A stretch of 13,706 nt of DNA, taken from the NCBI GenBank assembly GCA_007135435.1, contig SLIW01000186.1, positions 1 to 13,706 on the forward strand. Direction: 5' to 3'. A model generated the notes under the pieces. The model did no database searches. It was given only the letters and a program-made list of their open reading frames with translations, and was not told the origin of the DNA. Each line of letters starts with the position of its first letter. Within the stretch, counting starts at the first letter, position 1. This document shows positions 1 to 5,848 of the stretch, piece after piece. The DNA comes from Natronomonas sp. GTDB lineage: Archaea > Halobacteriota > Halobacteria > Halobacteriales > Haloarculaceae. Made by a program: the position numbers and the translations under genes.

Positions 1-9
1 CCGGGTTAC

Positions 10-25
10 ATTACCGGTAGGTAAT
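10..25. promoter_or_regulatory. Perfect dyad at the left edge
   Basis: The arms ATTACC (10-15) and GGTAAT (20-25) are exact reverse complements around the 4-base centre GGTA. The site lies 63 bp beyond the stop codon of the S49 peptidase gene, so it could be an operator of a gene off the left edge or a short hairpin after the peptidase gene. A closely related dyad occurs at 4290-4305. Function is inferred only. Confidence 0.4.
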
Positions 26-87
26 CAGGCATCCTCCGTTGCGAGATATCGTTTCGTCGTGCTTCGTCGTGGGCTATTCGAGGTGGC

Positions 88-1083
88 TCAGACCCGGAAG
101 TCGAACTCGCCGTCCGCGTCGACCAGCCGACTGGCGAAGCCGGCACCGATAGAGTAGGCGACCCGCTCGGCCCCACCGCGGAGCTTCTCCGCGACGCTCA
201 GTTCCGGCTCGAACTCCCGGATGGAGACCTCCTCGTCGACGAGCTCCTCGAGTCGCTCCTCGACGTCCTCTCTGGTGCCGATCTCGTCGACCAGTCCCAG
301 CGCGTGGGCGTCCTCCCCGAGGAAGACCTTCGCCTCGGTCTCTCGGACGGTCTCGCCGTCGAGCTCCCGGCCCTCGGCGACCGTCTCCACGAACTTCTCG
401 TAGTAGTCGTCGACGATCCCCTGGAGGTAGGCCCGCTCGTTTGGGTCGAGCTCCGTGAACGGCGAGCCCGCCTCCTTGTACTCGCCGGCGGAGAGCTGCT
501 CGTACTCGAGGCCGACCTTGTCGAGCAGCTCACTGGCGGTCATCCGCGAGCCGCGGACGCCGATCGAGCCCACGATGCTGCCCTCCCGGGCCCACAGCTC
601 GTCACACCCGCTGGCGATCCAGTAGCCCCCGCTCGCGCAGACGTCGGTCGCGTAGGCGATCGTCGGCCCGTCGAACCGCTGGGCGGCCAGCCGGATGTCG
701 TCGCTGGGGACGACCGCTCCGCCCGGCGTGTTCAGCCGGAGCAGGAGCGCCTCGGAGTTGTCGTCATCGTCCGCCCGCTCGACCAGCTCGACGATCTCGT
801 CGGCACCAGGGGCGCCGGGCGGCGAGAAGGGGATGCCGCCACCCCGGCGGGTGATCGGTCCCTCGACGCCGACCTCCGCGACGTTGTAGGTCGGGAAGAC
901 GTTCCGCGCGACGTTACCACCGATCCGCAATCCCAGGAGGACGGTCCCGAGGACGAGCAGGATGCCGGCGAGCTCGACCGCGTCGGTCGGCACCGTCACG
1001 AACAGGAGCCACCCGACGACCGCGGCGGCGACGGCGGCGACGAGGCCGATGGCCACCCTCCCGGCACTTCTGAGTGTGCGCAT
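88..1083 (-). CDS. sppA: S49 family signal-peptide peptidase (SppA-like), membrane anchored
   Basis: 331 residues. Two hydrophobic segments near residues 8-30 and 36-54 anchor the protein, followed by a soluble protease domain. The S49 hallmarks are visible: the strand ending LRLNTPGG (about 115-122), the nucleophile Ser151 in CASGGYW, and the general-base Lys203 in the EYKEAGSPF stretch. SppA-type enzymes use this Ser-Lys dyad to degrade leftover signal peptides or membrane-protein fragments at the membrane. The length fits the short, single-domain archaeal/Bacillus type rather than the double-length E. coli SppA. The ATG at 1083 is preferred because a TATA-like CTTAAC lies about 29 bp upstream, as for a leaderless transcript. 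It is transcribed divergently from the PUA gene. The exact substrate cannot be told from sequence. Confidence 0.93.
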   Translation of the reverse strand: MRTLRSAGRVAIGLVAAVAAAVVGWLLFVTVPTDAVELAGILLVLGTVLLGLRIGGNVARNVFPTYNVAEVGVEGPITRRGGGIPFSPPGAPGADEIVELVERADDDDNSEALLLRLNTPGGAVVPSDDIRLAAQRFDGPTIAYATDVCASGGYWIASGCDELWAREGSIVGSIGVRGSRMTASELLDKVGLEYEQLSAGEYKEAGSPFTELDPNERAYLQGIVDDYYEKFVETVAEGRELDGETVRETEAKVFLGEDAHALGLVDEIGTREDVEERLEELVDEEVSIREFEPELSVAEKLRGGAERVAYSIGAGFASRLVDADGEFDFRV

Positions 1084-1116
1084 CGACCGGGTGGAGGGTC
1101 GGTACCCTGTTAAGTG
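1084..1116 (-). promoter_or_regulatory. Promoter of the S49 peptidase gene
   Basis: On the minus strand CTTAAC (1109-1114) lies about 29 bp ahead of the ATG, the usual spacing of a haloarchaeal TATA box for a leaderless message. Two weak 5-bp dyads, CGACC/GGTCG (1084-1088 with 1097-1101) and AGGGT/ACCCT (1095-1099 with 1104-1108), fall between box and start; arms this short may be chance. Confidence 0.45.
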
Positions 1117-1120
1117 TGGG

Positions 1121-1210
1121 CGGAACGGCCGCGGTCGAGGTCGATGTAGGTGGAACGGCCGCGGTCGAGGTCGACGTGGTCGGAACGACCGTGGATGAGG
1201 TCGAAAGGCG
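1121..1210 (+). repeat. Three 30-bp tandem repeats between divergent promoters
   Basis: Three consecutive 30-bp units begin at 1121, 1151 and 1181. Units 1 and 2 differ at only a handful of positions; unit 3 is more diverged. Each starts near YGGAACGRCC and contains GAGGTCGA about 15 bases later. The array ends where the promoter of the PUA gene begins. It happens to be open in the frame of the downstream gene, giving a GGTAAVEVDV-like repeat, but no start signal supports translation. Confidence 0.75.
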
Positions 1211-1214
1211 TATC
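1202..1214 (+). promoter_or_regulatory. Probable promoter of the PUA gene
   Basis: CGAAA at 1202-1206 resembles a haloarchaeal BRE and is followed by TATC at 1211-1214, about 27 bp ahead of the ATG at 1239. This fits a leaderless transcript and supports the shorter start. The match is short, so support is moderate. Confidence 0.35.
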
Positions 1215-1238
1215 CACCCGTCCGCCCACCGACAGGTC

Positions 1239-1715
1239 ATGGGAGCGGACCTGGCACAGCTCCGGACCATCGCCGACTACCAGTTCGGCGCCGGCGCCGG
1301 CGAGGCGCTGTTCGACGGCGACGTGGTCGTCCAGCGCACGAGCACCGGCCGCCCCCAGCAGATCGTCGTCGACGGCGAGCGCGTCGTCTCCTACGGGACC
1401 GACGGGCGGTTCACCCTCGGCCTCGCCGGGGGCCGGCGGCTGCAGGAGGCGCTGGCGCCGCCGGCCTACCGGGTCGTCGTCGGCGACGACAGCGAGCCGT
1501 TCGTCCGCGAGGGGCGGAACGTCTTCGCCCGGTTCGTCCGGCGCGTCGACCCCGCGGTCCGCCCGGGCGACGAGGTGCTCGTCGAACACCTCGAAGGCGC
1601 CCTCCTGGCGGTTGGCCGCGCGGAGCTCTCCGCGGACGGCATGGCCGACTTCGAGACCGGGATGGCGGTGAAGGTCCGCGAGGGCGTGCCCGCCGCCGAG
1701 TCCGCCTCGCAGTGA
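1239..1715 (+). CDS. PUA domain protein with archaeosine-TGT-like N-terminal domain
   Basis: 158 residues from the ATG at 1239. Residues about 6-70 (IADYQFGAGAGEALF, then a VVQRTSTGRPQQI strand pair and DGRFTLGLAGGRRL) match the domain that precedes PUA in archaeal tRNA-guanine transglycosylase. Residues about 76-150 form the PUA domain (YRVVVGDD, PFVREGRNVFARFV, PGDEVLVE, LLAVGRAELS, GMAVKVREG). PUA domains bind structured RNA; no catalytic domain is present, so an RNA-binding partner of modification or ribosome factors is likely. The frame is open upstream to 1074, but that part is made of 30-bp repeats overlapping the divergent promoter, and the PUA-TGT fold begins just after Met1239. The gene lies 83 bp ahead of nac and trmI, a neighbourhood recalled from other archaea and consistent with a translation role. 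Confidence 0.87.
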   Translation: MGADLAQLRTIADYQFGAGAGEALFDGDVVVQRTSTGRPQQIVVDGERVVSYGTDGRFTLGLAGGRRLQEALAPPAYRVVVGDDSEPFVREGRNVFARFVRRVDPAVRPGDEVLVEHLEGALLAVGRAELSADGMADFETGMAVKVREGVPAAESASQ

Positions 1716-1767
1716 CCATCGAGACGTTTCTTGGTGACTATCAGGACCGCTCGCGGTAACCATCAGG
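1712..1767 (+). repeat. Three 12-bp direct repeats spaced exactly 22 bp
   Basis: GTGACCATCGAG (1712), GTGACTATCAGG (1734) and GTAACCATCAGG (1756) start at exact 22-bp steps, about two helical turns, so all face the same side of the DNA. The first contains the stop codon of the PUA gene and the last abuts the T-rich box ahead of nac. They could be tandem regulator sites or a decayed tandem duplication. Confidence 0.6.
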
Positions 1768-1774
1768 CTTTTTG
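1768..1774 (+). promoter_or_regulatory. Possible TATA-like box of nac
   Basis: CTTTTTG lies about 28 bp ahead of the nac ATG at 1799, the right distance for a leaderless archaeal start. It is T-rich rather than a clear TATA sequence, and the same T5 could end a PUA transcript. Support is weak to moderate. Confidence 0.35.
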
Positions 1775-1798
1775 GCGCGTCATCCCCTCGGTGCGGGT

Positions 1799-2218
1799 AT
1801 GTTCGGAGGAGGCGGCGGGATGAACCCGCGCAAGATGAAGCAGATGATGAACCAGATGGGGATCGACCTCACGGAGCTCGACGCCGAGGAGGTGATCATC
1901 CGCACGCCGGACGAGGAGCTGGTCTTCCACGACGCCGACGTCCAGCGGATGGACGCCCAGGGCCAGCAGACCTACCAGATCGTCGGTGAGCCCGACACCC
2001 GCCCGCGGGGCGAGGGGACCGATGCCGATGCCGACGCCGACGCCGACGCCGAGGGTGCAGACGACGCGGCCGACGATGCCGCCACCGCCGGGGCGGAGAT
2101 CCCCGACGACGACGTGGAGATCGTCGCCGCGCGGACCGGCGTCTCCGAGGACGACGCCCGGGCGGCCCTCGAGGAGACCGACGGCGACCTCGCCGCGGCG
2201 GTCGAGCGACTCGAGTGA
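1799..2218 (+). CDS. nac: Archaeal nascent polypeptide-associated complex (NAC) protein
   Basis: 139 residues. The start [20 protein letters not shown] is the typical N-terminus of archaeal NAC, followed by the NAC beta-barrel (residues about 28-64: [13 protein letters not shown]...[16 protein letters not shown]). Residues about 103-139 form a C-terminal UBA domain ([20 protein letters not shown]...[10 protein letters not shown]). Archaeal NAC is a homodimer that contacts the ribosome and nascent chains. Between the domains lies an acidic low-complexity linker (about 66-100) encoded by repeated GAYGCC codon pairs ([11 protein letters not shown]), variable among halophiles. The ATG at 1799 is chosen over upstream in-frame codons because conservation begins there and a T-rich box lies at the right distance. 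The stop overlaps the trmI start by 4 bases, indicating co-transcription and translational coupling. Confidence 0.95.
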   Translation: MFGGGGGMNPRKMKQMMNQMGIDLTELDAEEVIIRTPDEELVFHDADVQRMDAQGQQTYQIVGEPDTRPRGEGTDADADADADAEGADDAADDAATAGAEIPDDDVEIVAARTGVSEDDARAALEETDGDLAAAVERLE

Positions 2219-3012
2219 CCGGCGCCGACGACCCGGAGCCGTCCCGGACGGCGCCCGGGGGACGCCCCAGCCGCTTCCTCGTGGTCCGCGGGAACCGCGA
2301 GTTCCTGGTCGAGCCCGGCGAGACCCTCGAGACGGACCTGGGCGTCCTGGAGCTCCCCGCGGACGTCGCCCCTGGCGAGACCGTCGAGACGCACCTCGGG
2401 GAGGCCTTCGAGGTCCGCCAGCTCCGCGGACCCGAGCTCTTCGACCACCTCGAGCGGACCGGCGCGCCGATGATGCCGCGCGACGTCGGCCTGGTGATCG
2501 GCCACACGGGCGTCGCCGCCGGCGATCGGGCGCTGGACGCCGGCACCGGTACGGGCATCCTCGCCATCTCCCTCGGTCGGCTCGGCCTCGAGGTGACGAC
2601 CTACGAGCGCGAGGCCGACTACGCGGACGTCGCGCGGGAGAACGTGGCGCTGGCGGGCGTCGACGACCGCGTCGAGGTCCGCACCGGCGACCTCCTGGAG
2701 GCGCTCGACGTGGGGGACGTGGAGGGAGGCGTCGACCTCCTGACGCTCGACACCGGTGACGCGCCCGCGATCGTCGAGCGGGCGCCGGAGGTGCTCGCGC
2801 CGGGGGGATTCGTGGCGACCTACACGCCGTTCGTCGAGTCTGCCCGTGCGTGCTCCGAGGCGGCCCGCGAGGAGGGGCTCTCCTCCGTGACGACCTTCGA
2901 GACGATCCAGCGGGAGATGGACTTCGACGAGCGCGGGTCGCGGCCCTCGACGGCCGGCGTCGGTCACACCGGCTACCTGACCTTCGCGCGGTTCACGCCG
3001 CAGCTCGAGTGA
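2215..3012 (+). CDS. trmI: tRNA (adenine-N1)-methyltransferase TrmI
   Basis: 265 residues starting with GTG in a GTGA overlap with the nac stop; no ATG is available near the N-terminus, and the coupling supports this start. Residues about 18-60 form the small N-terminal barrel ([16 protein letters not shown]). Residues about 88-230 are a class I Rossmann methyltransferase with SAM motif I at 107-116 ([10 protein letters not shown]), an acidic residue after the second strand (YEREADY, about 130-136), and motif IV-like [10 protein letters not shown] (175-184). The C-terminal [19 protein letters not shown] (about 241-259) is characteristic of the TrmI/Gcd14 family. Archaeal TrmI methylates N1 of adenines 57 and 58 in the tRNA T-loop as a tetramer. 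Its pairing with nac and a PUA protein fits translation and RNA maturation. Confidence 0.93.
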   Translation: MTGADDPEPSRTAPGGRPSRFLVVRGNREFLVEPGETLETDLGVLELPADVAPGETVETHLGEAFEVRQLRGPELFDHLERTGAPMMPRDVGLVIGHTGVAAGDRALDAGTGTGILAISLGRLGLEVTTYEREADYADVARENVALAGVDDRVEVRTGDLLEALDVGDVEGGVDLLTLDTGDAPAIVERAPEVLAPGGFVATYTPFVESARACSEAAREEGLSSVTTFETIQREMDFDERGSRPSTAGVGHTGYLTFARFTPQLE

Positions 3013-3082
3013 GCGGTCGCAGCCGGGTACGACGAATCAATTGGTGGGCTCGTCTCCGTTCGCGAGTACGAGCATCCGCCGA

Positions 3083-3118
3083 GGGGGCGTTCGGAGAACG
3101 CCCTCGAGGCGGTTCTCC
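3083..3118. repeat. Two overlapping, mutually exclusive hairpins
   Basis: Hairpin 1 pairs GGGCGTTC (3083-3090) with GAACGCCC (3094-3101). Hairpin 2 pairs TCGGAGAAC (3089-3097) with GTTCTCCGA (3110-3118) and can add GCC/GGC inside (3098-3100 with 3106-3108). Both use 3089-3101, so only one can form at a time. They lie between the ends of the convergent trmI and PP-loop genes. Confidence 0.6.
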
Positions 3119-3186
3119 GAGCGCGACCGAAGGGAGCGCTCGGTAGCGCGCGCGGACTTGAGCGGCGCGACCGCAGGGAGCGCCGC
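3115..3186. repeat. Pair of GACCG-AGGGAG hairpins
   Basis: CCGAGCGC (3115-3122) pairs with GCGCTCGG (3134-3141), and GCGGCGCG (3160-3167) pairs with CGCGCCGC (3179-3186). Both are perfect 8-bp stems with 11-base loops, and both carry GACCG[A/C]AGGGAG across the loop and its edges. Such GCGACCGNAGGGAGCG hairpins are common in haloarchaeal intergenic DNA. The first shares bases with the second arm of the hairpin at 3089-3118. Confidence 0.6.
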
Positions 3187-3203
3187 GAAAGGAGCACGCG
3201 CTA

Positions 3204-3220
3204 TTTTCCCCCACGTTTTT
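3204..3220 (+). terminator. Probable transcription end for the nac-trmI transcript
   Basis: TTTT (3204-3207) and TTTTT (3216-3220) on the plus strand follow the hairpin cluster about 200 bp after the trmI stop. Archaeal termination relies mainly on T-runs, so this is the likely end region for the plus-strand unit. Confidence 0.4.
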
Positions 3221-3233
3221 GCCACGGAGCGGT

Positions 3234-3274
3234 GTTCGGCGCCAAGAGCGCCGAACCCGCGGAGTGTGCAAAAA
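3234..3274 (-). terminator. Hairpin and T-run after the PP-loop gene
   Basis: Just past the minus-strand stop at 3280, the minus strand reads five T (3270-3274), then a perfect 9-bp hairpin GTTCGGCGC (3234-3242) / GCGCCGAAC (3248-3256) with a 5-base loop. The T-run precedes rather than follows the hairpin for this direction, so it may end the transcript by itself; the hairpin could serve either convergent transcript. Confidence 0.45.
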
Positions 3275-3279
3275 GTGGC

Positions 3280-4248
3280 CTACATGTACCCCAGGTCGCG
3301 GAGGCGCTGCATGAGGTCCTCCTTGTCCTGGGCGCGGCCGGCCCGCTCGGTCGTGTTCTCGAGGTCCTGGAGCCACGCGGGCTCGTCCTCGGCCTTCTCG
3401 GTGGAGACCTCGCTGCCGAGCGACCGGAACCCCTCGAAGTACTTCGGCGAGATGGGGATGTCCTCGTGGGTCAGGTCGTTTGGCAGGTCGTCGTAGTCCT
3501 CGGGGACGTAGCCGTCGTCCGGGAACCCCTCGACGGTCTCGGGGACCACGTAGAACCAGAACGCTTCCCAGACGTCGGACTCGTCGAACTGGAGGATGGG
3601 CTGGATCCGGTCGTGTGGCGGGTAGATTTCGGGATCGTGCCGCGGGCTGAAGAACGTCTCGTCGGCGCGGGCCTCCTGTTCGTCCCAGCGGATGCCCGAG
3701 ATGATGCCGTCGATGTCGTGTTCCTCGAGGGCGTCGTTCAGCGCGACCGTCTTCAGCAGGTGGTTGCCGACGTAGGTGTCCAGGAGGAACGGAAAGGTGT
3801 CCTCCTCGTACTCCAGGATATCCCGGACGTGGTGTCGGTTGTGTTCGTCGAGGGCCTCGATCGGGATGTCGTCGCCCGGTGTGAGGTCGTGTTCGTCCAC
3901 GTAGGCGCCCACGTCCTCGTTGCGCGCGTAGATGACCTCGAGGTCCCACGTGTCCGCCCACCGCTCGACGAACTCGTGGAGCTCCGCGAAGTGCTGGTAG
4001 TGGTCGATGAAGACCGCCGGCGGTAGGTCGTAGCCGTACTCCTCGGCGACCTCCCTGACGAAGTAGAGGGTGAGCGTGGAGTCCTTCCCGCCGGTCCACA
4101 TGATCGCGGGGTTGTCGTACTCCTCGAGGCCGGTCCGCACGACCTCGACGGCCTTCTCGATCTTGTCCTCGAGGTGCGGGTAGTCCGCGGCGTCCTCGCC
4201 CTCGCCGTCGCTGTAGTCGACGTCCGCGTAGTCGGGAACCTGACTCAT
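3280..4248 (-). CDS. PP-loop ATPase of the PAPS reductase/CysD family
   Basis: 322 residues. The PP-loop is MWTGGKDST (50-58), a variant of SGGKDS that binds and adenylates through ATP. Other family marks are VFIDHYQHFAELHEF (79-93), ISGIRWDEQEARADETFF (183-200) and PILQFDESDVWEAFWFYV (217-234), which resemble sulfate adenylyltransferase small subunit CysD and PAPS reductase CysH. The protein contains no cysteine, so it lacks the ECGLH active-site Cys of CysH; PAPS reduction is therefore unlikely. No CysN GTPase or sulfur gene lies beside it. It may adenylate sulfate with a partner elsewhere, or be another PP-loop sulfur/nucleotide enzyme. The start at 4248 is supported by a TATA-like TTTACA 25-30 bp upstream, implying a leaderless message. 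Haloarchaeal homologues are commonly annotated simply as PAPS reductase family protein. Confidence 0.85.
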   Translation of the reverse strand: MSQVPDYADVDYSDGEGEDAADYPHLEDKIEKAVEVVRTGLEEYDNPAIMWTGGKDSTLTLYFVREVAEEYGYDLPPAVFIDHYQHFAELHEFVERWADTWDLEVIYARNEDVGAYVDEHDLTPGDDIPIEALDEHNRHHVRDILEYEEDTFPFLLDTYVGNHLLKTVALNDALEEHDIDGIISGIRWDEQEARADETFFSPRHDPEIYPPHDRIQPILQFDESDVWEAFWFYVVPETVEGFPDDGYVPEDYDDLPNDLTHEDIPISPKYFEGFRSLGSEVSTEKAEDEPAWLQDLENTTERAGRAQDKEDLMQRLRDLGYM

Positions 4249-4261
4249 CGCCTAATGATAT

Positions 4262-4269
4262 GTAATTAC
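4262..4269. promoter_or_regulatory. GTAATTAC palindrome between TATA box and start
   Basis: A perfect 8-bp palindrome in an A/T-rich stretch lies 14 bp ahead of the PP-loop gene start and just inside its TATA-like box. This position would block initiation if bound, so it is a candidate repressor operator. Confidence 0.4.
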
Positions 4270-4272
4270 GGT

Positions 4273-4278
4273 GTAAAG
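4273..4278 (-). promoter_or_regulatory. TATA box of the PP-loop gene
   Basis: The minus strand reads TTTACA here, centred about 27 bp ahead of the ATG at 4248, with a purine-rich BRE-like GAAAGAACC just upstream. This is a good haloarchaeal promoter for a leaderless transcript. Confidence 0.6.
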
Positions 4279-4289
4279 GTTCTTTCGGC

Positions 4290-4305
4290 GCTACCGGTTG
4301 GTAGC
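4290..4305. promoter_or_regulatory. GCTACC/GGTAGC dyad upstream of the PP-loop promoter
   Basis: GCTACC (4290-4295) and GGTAGC (4300-4305) flank the 4-base centre GGTT; pairing extends outward with one bulged G (CGGC with CCG). It sits just upstream of the BRE/TATA region, where an activator might bind. It shares the core TACCGGTWGGTA with the dyad at 10-25. Confidence 0.45.
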
Positions 4306-4336
4306 CGACTTCTACTGGAATCGACGGATGAAACCG

Positions 4337-4432
4337 ACGCCCTTGCCAGTCGGTGATACCGCTCCCTCGCCAGTCGATGATTCCACCCCCTCGACCGTTG
4401 GTGGTCCGACTCCCTCGAGGATCGCTGGATCC
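4337..4432 (+). repeat. Four degenerate 24-bp tandem repeats in a gene gap
   Basis: Units begin at 4337, 4361, 4385 and 4409, all exactly 24 bp, with the shared pattern RCNCCCTCG then a GTCGRTGAT-like segment. In the plus frame they would read TPLPVGDT, APSPVDDS, TPSTVGGP, TPSRIAGS; on the minus strand they read as GEG-rich octets. They lie between the PP-loop gene promoter and the end of the membrane protein gene. No start signal or conserved protein supports coding. The 208-bp gap 4249-4456 holds only these repeats and the promoter elements. Confidence 0.6.
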
Positions 4433-4456
4433 GAGTCACCTGTCCGCCACGCCCGG

Positions 4457-5689
4457 TCACCGGTCCACCGAGCGCAGTCGGTAGTAGGTGGCTGCCCCGG
4501 CGACGATGATCGCACCGACGGTGTTCGCCACGAGGTCGGACATCGTGTCGGTGAGGCCGTGCTGGGCGAGCACGAGCCCGTCGTCGGCGCCGACCCGGGC
4601 CGCGATACCGTCGAAGGTGAACTCGAGGATCTCCCAGAAGACGCCCGCGGAGAAGACGACGAGCACGACCACGAGGAAGGTGAACTTCGGCGGGAAGGCG
4701 ACCGCGGAGGTGTGCTCCTCGAGTGCCCGGACCGTCGTGTAGCCGATGGCGGCGACGAGCGTCCCCGTGAGCGTGTGCGCGATGTTGTGCCAGCCCCAGA
4801 CGGTCTGGTAGAAGTAGACCGTGCCCAGGGCGTGGATGGTGACGGCGGCCGCGATCCACAGCGTCAGTCCGACGTCCGTCTCGACGCTGTAGTCGCGCTC
4901 GAGCACGCCCGGGAGGAGGGTCGCCGCGAGGCCGATGGAGGCGTTGACGACCACGTTGAGGTTCAGGGTGACGACCCCGACGACGCCGATGCCGACGAGC
5001 ACGACCTGGGCGCCACGGACGATCAGACGCTGTCTCGGTCGCGTCAGGCCGACATCCGCGAGGGCCCTGGAGACGGCGCCGCCGACGTCGTCGATCTGCT
5101 CTTCGGCGTCCTCCACGTCGAACCCGTCGGGGACGAACTCCTCGCGCAGCAGCCGGCGGAGGTACCGGTCGAAGACGGCGGCGGCGACCACCCCGGCCCC
5201 GACGGCCGTCACGAGCCGCCACATGACGACCTCGTTGCTCGGGACCAGCTCGGTCCCGACCGCGAGGTCGACGACCCACTTGCCGAGCTCCCAGACGCCG
5301 GCGGCAGTGGCGGTCACCAGGACCACGAGCGCGACCGCGAACCCGCGGTTCATCCGGACCGGGGTGAAGGCGTCGATCTGCGCGACGGCGACCAGCGCGA
5401 CGGCGGCCACCGTCGCGTACGCCGCCACCCGGGTGACGACCGTCCAGGGCGCGACGGCGGCGACGACGAACGGGAGCGCCGCGAGCAGCGCCACCGGCCA
5501 CGGGGGAACCCGCCTCGGCTCACCGAAGGCGACTACCGGTGCGAGCAGGACGGCCGCGAGGATGCCGCCGAAGAGCACCCAGCCGAATGCCCCTCGCGAG
5601 AGGCTCCAGACGATCGCGACGAAGACGGCCGTGACGGCCAGCCACGTGATCGCGGCGTCGTCCCGTCGCGCACGGAAGAGCCGCCTCAT
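4457..5689 (-). CDS. Polytopic membrane protein with internal duplication, DUF2238/YjdF-like C-terminal half
   Basis: 410 residues with about nine to ten hydrophobic segments, roughly 13-31, 36-55, 64-85, 88-105, 117-138, 157-173, 225-248, 273-295, 305-322, 337-356 and 386-403. A charged linker (179-222, EEFVPDGFDVEDAEEQIDD) splits it into halves. The second half carries GWHNIAHTLTG (299-309), FWEILEFTFDG (351-361) and the acidic GLTDTMSDLVANTVGA (378-393). That order (H on one helix, WE, then DTxxDLxxNxxGA) recalls the DUF2238/YjdF family. The first half appears to be a degenerate copy: VWELGKWVVD (132-141) then a helix ending VFDRYLRRL (172-180), but without the DTxxDL motif. No biochemical role is known to me. 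The ATG at 5689 has no clear Shine-Dalgarno or TATA; it is the first Met of the open frame. Confidence 0.8.
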   Translation of the reverse strand: MRRLFRARRDDAAITWLAVTAVFVAIVWSLSRGAFGWVLFGGILAAVLLAPVVAFGEPRRVPPWPVALLAALPFVVAAVAPWTVVTRVAAYATVAAVALVAVAQIDAFTPVRMNRGFAVALVVLVTATAAGVWELGKWVVDLAVGTELVPSNEVVMWRLVTAVGAGVVAAAVFDRYLRRLLREEFVPDGFDVEDAEEQIDDVGGAVSRALADVGLTRPRQRLIVRGAQVVLVGIGVVGVVTLNLNVVVNASIGLAATLLPGVLERDYSVETDVGLTLWIAAAVTIHALGTVYFYQTVWGWHNIAHTLTGTLVAAIGYTTVRALEEHTSAVAFPPKFTFLVVVLVVFSAGVFWEILEFTFDGIAARVGADDGLVLAQHGLTDTMSDLVANTVGAIIVAGAATYYRLRSVDR

Positions 5690-5848
5690 GACCGACCGGT
5701 GGACGACGGCTGTCTCATCGCGGGGAGCTTCGGGCGGCTGACGGAAATGTGTTGTTCCAGGGCCGACTCTTTGGGCCGGCGGGGCTGTCCACGTCCACCC
5801 CGACCGGCGTCGGGATCGGTGGGTCGATCCACGTTCGGCATTCCTGGG

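Noticed and set aside
304..1113. A 269-codon plus-strand frame opposite the S49 peptidase
   Set aside because: The minus-strand product has the S49 catalytic Ser and Lys motifs; the plus frame has no domain and is explained as its shadow.
1121..1210. A CRISPR-like array
   Set aside because: The three 30-bp units are directly contiguous, without unique spacers, and no cas gene is present.
1074..1238. An extended N-terminus for the PUA protein
   Set aside because: The extra 55 codons consist of 30-bp repeats and overlap the divergent promoter. The conserved TGT-PUA fold starts right after Met at 1239, which has a promoter-like signal at proper spacing.
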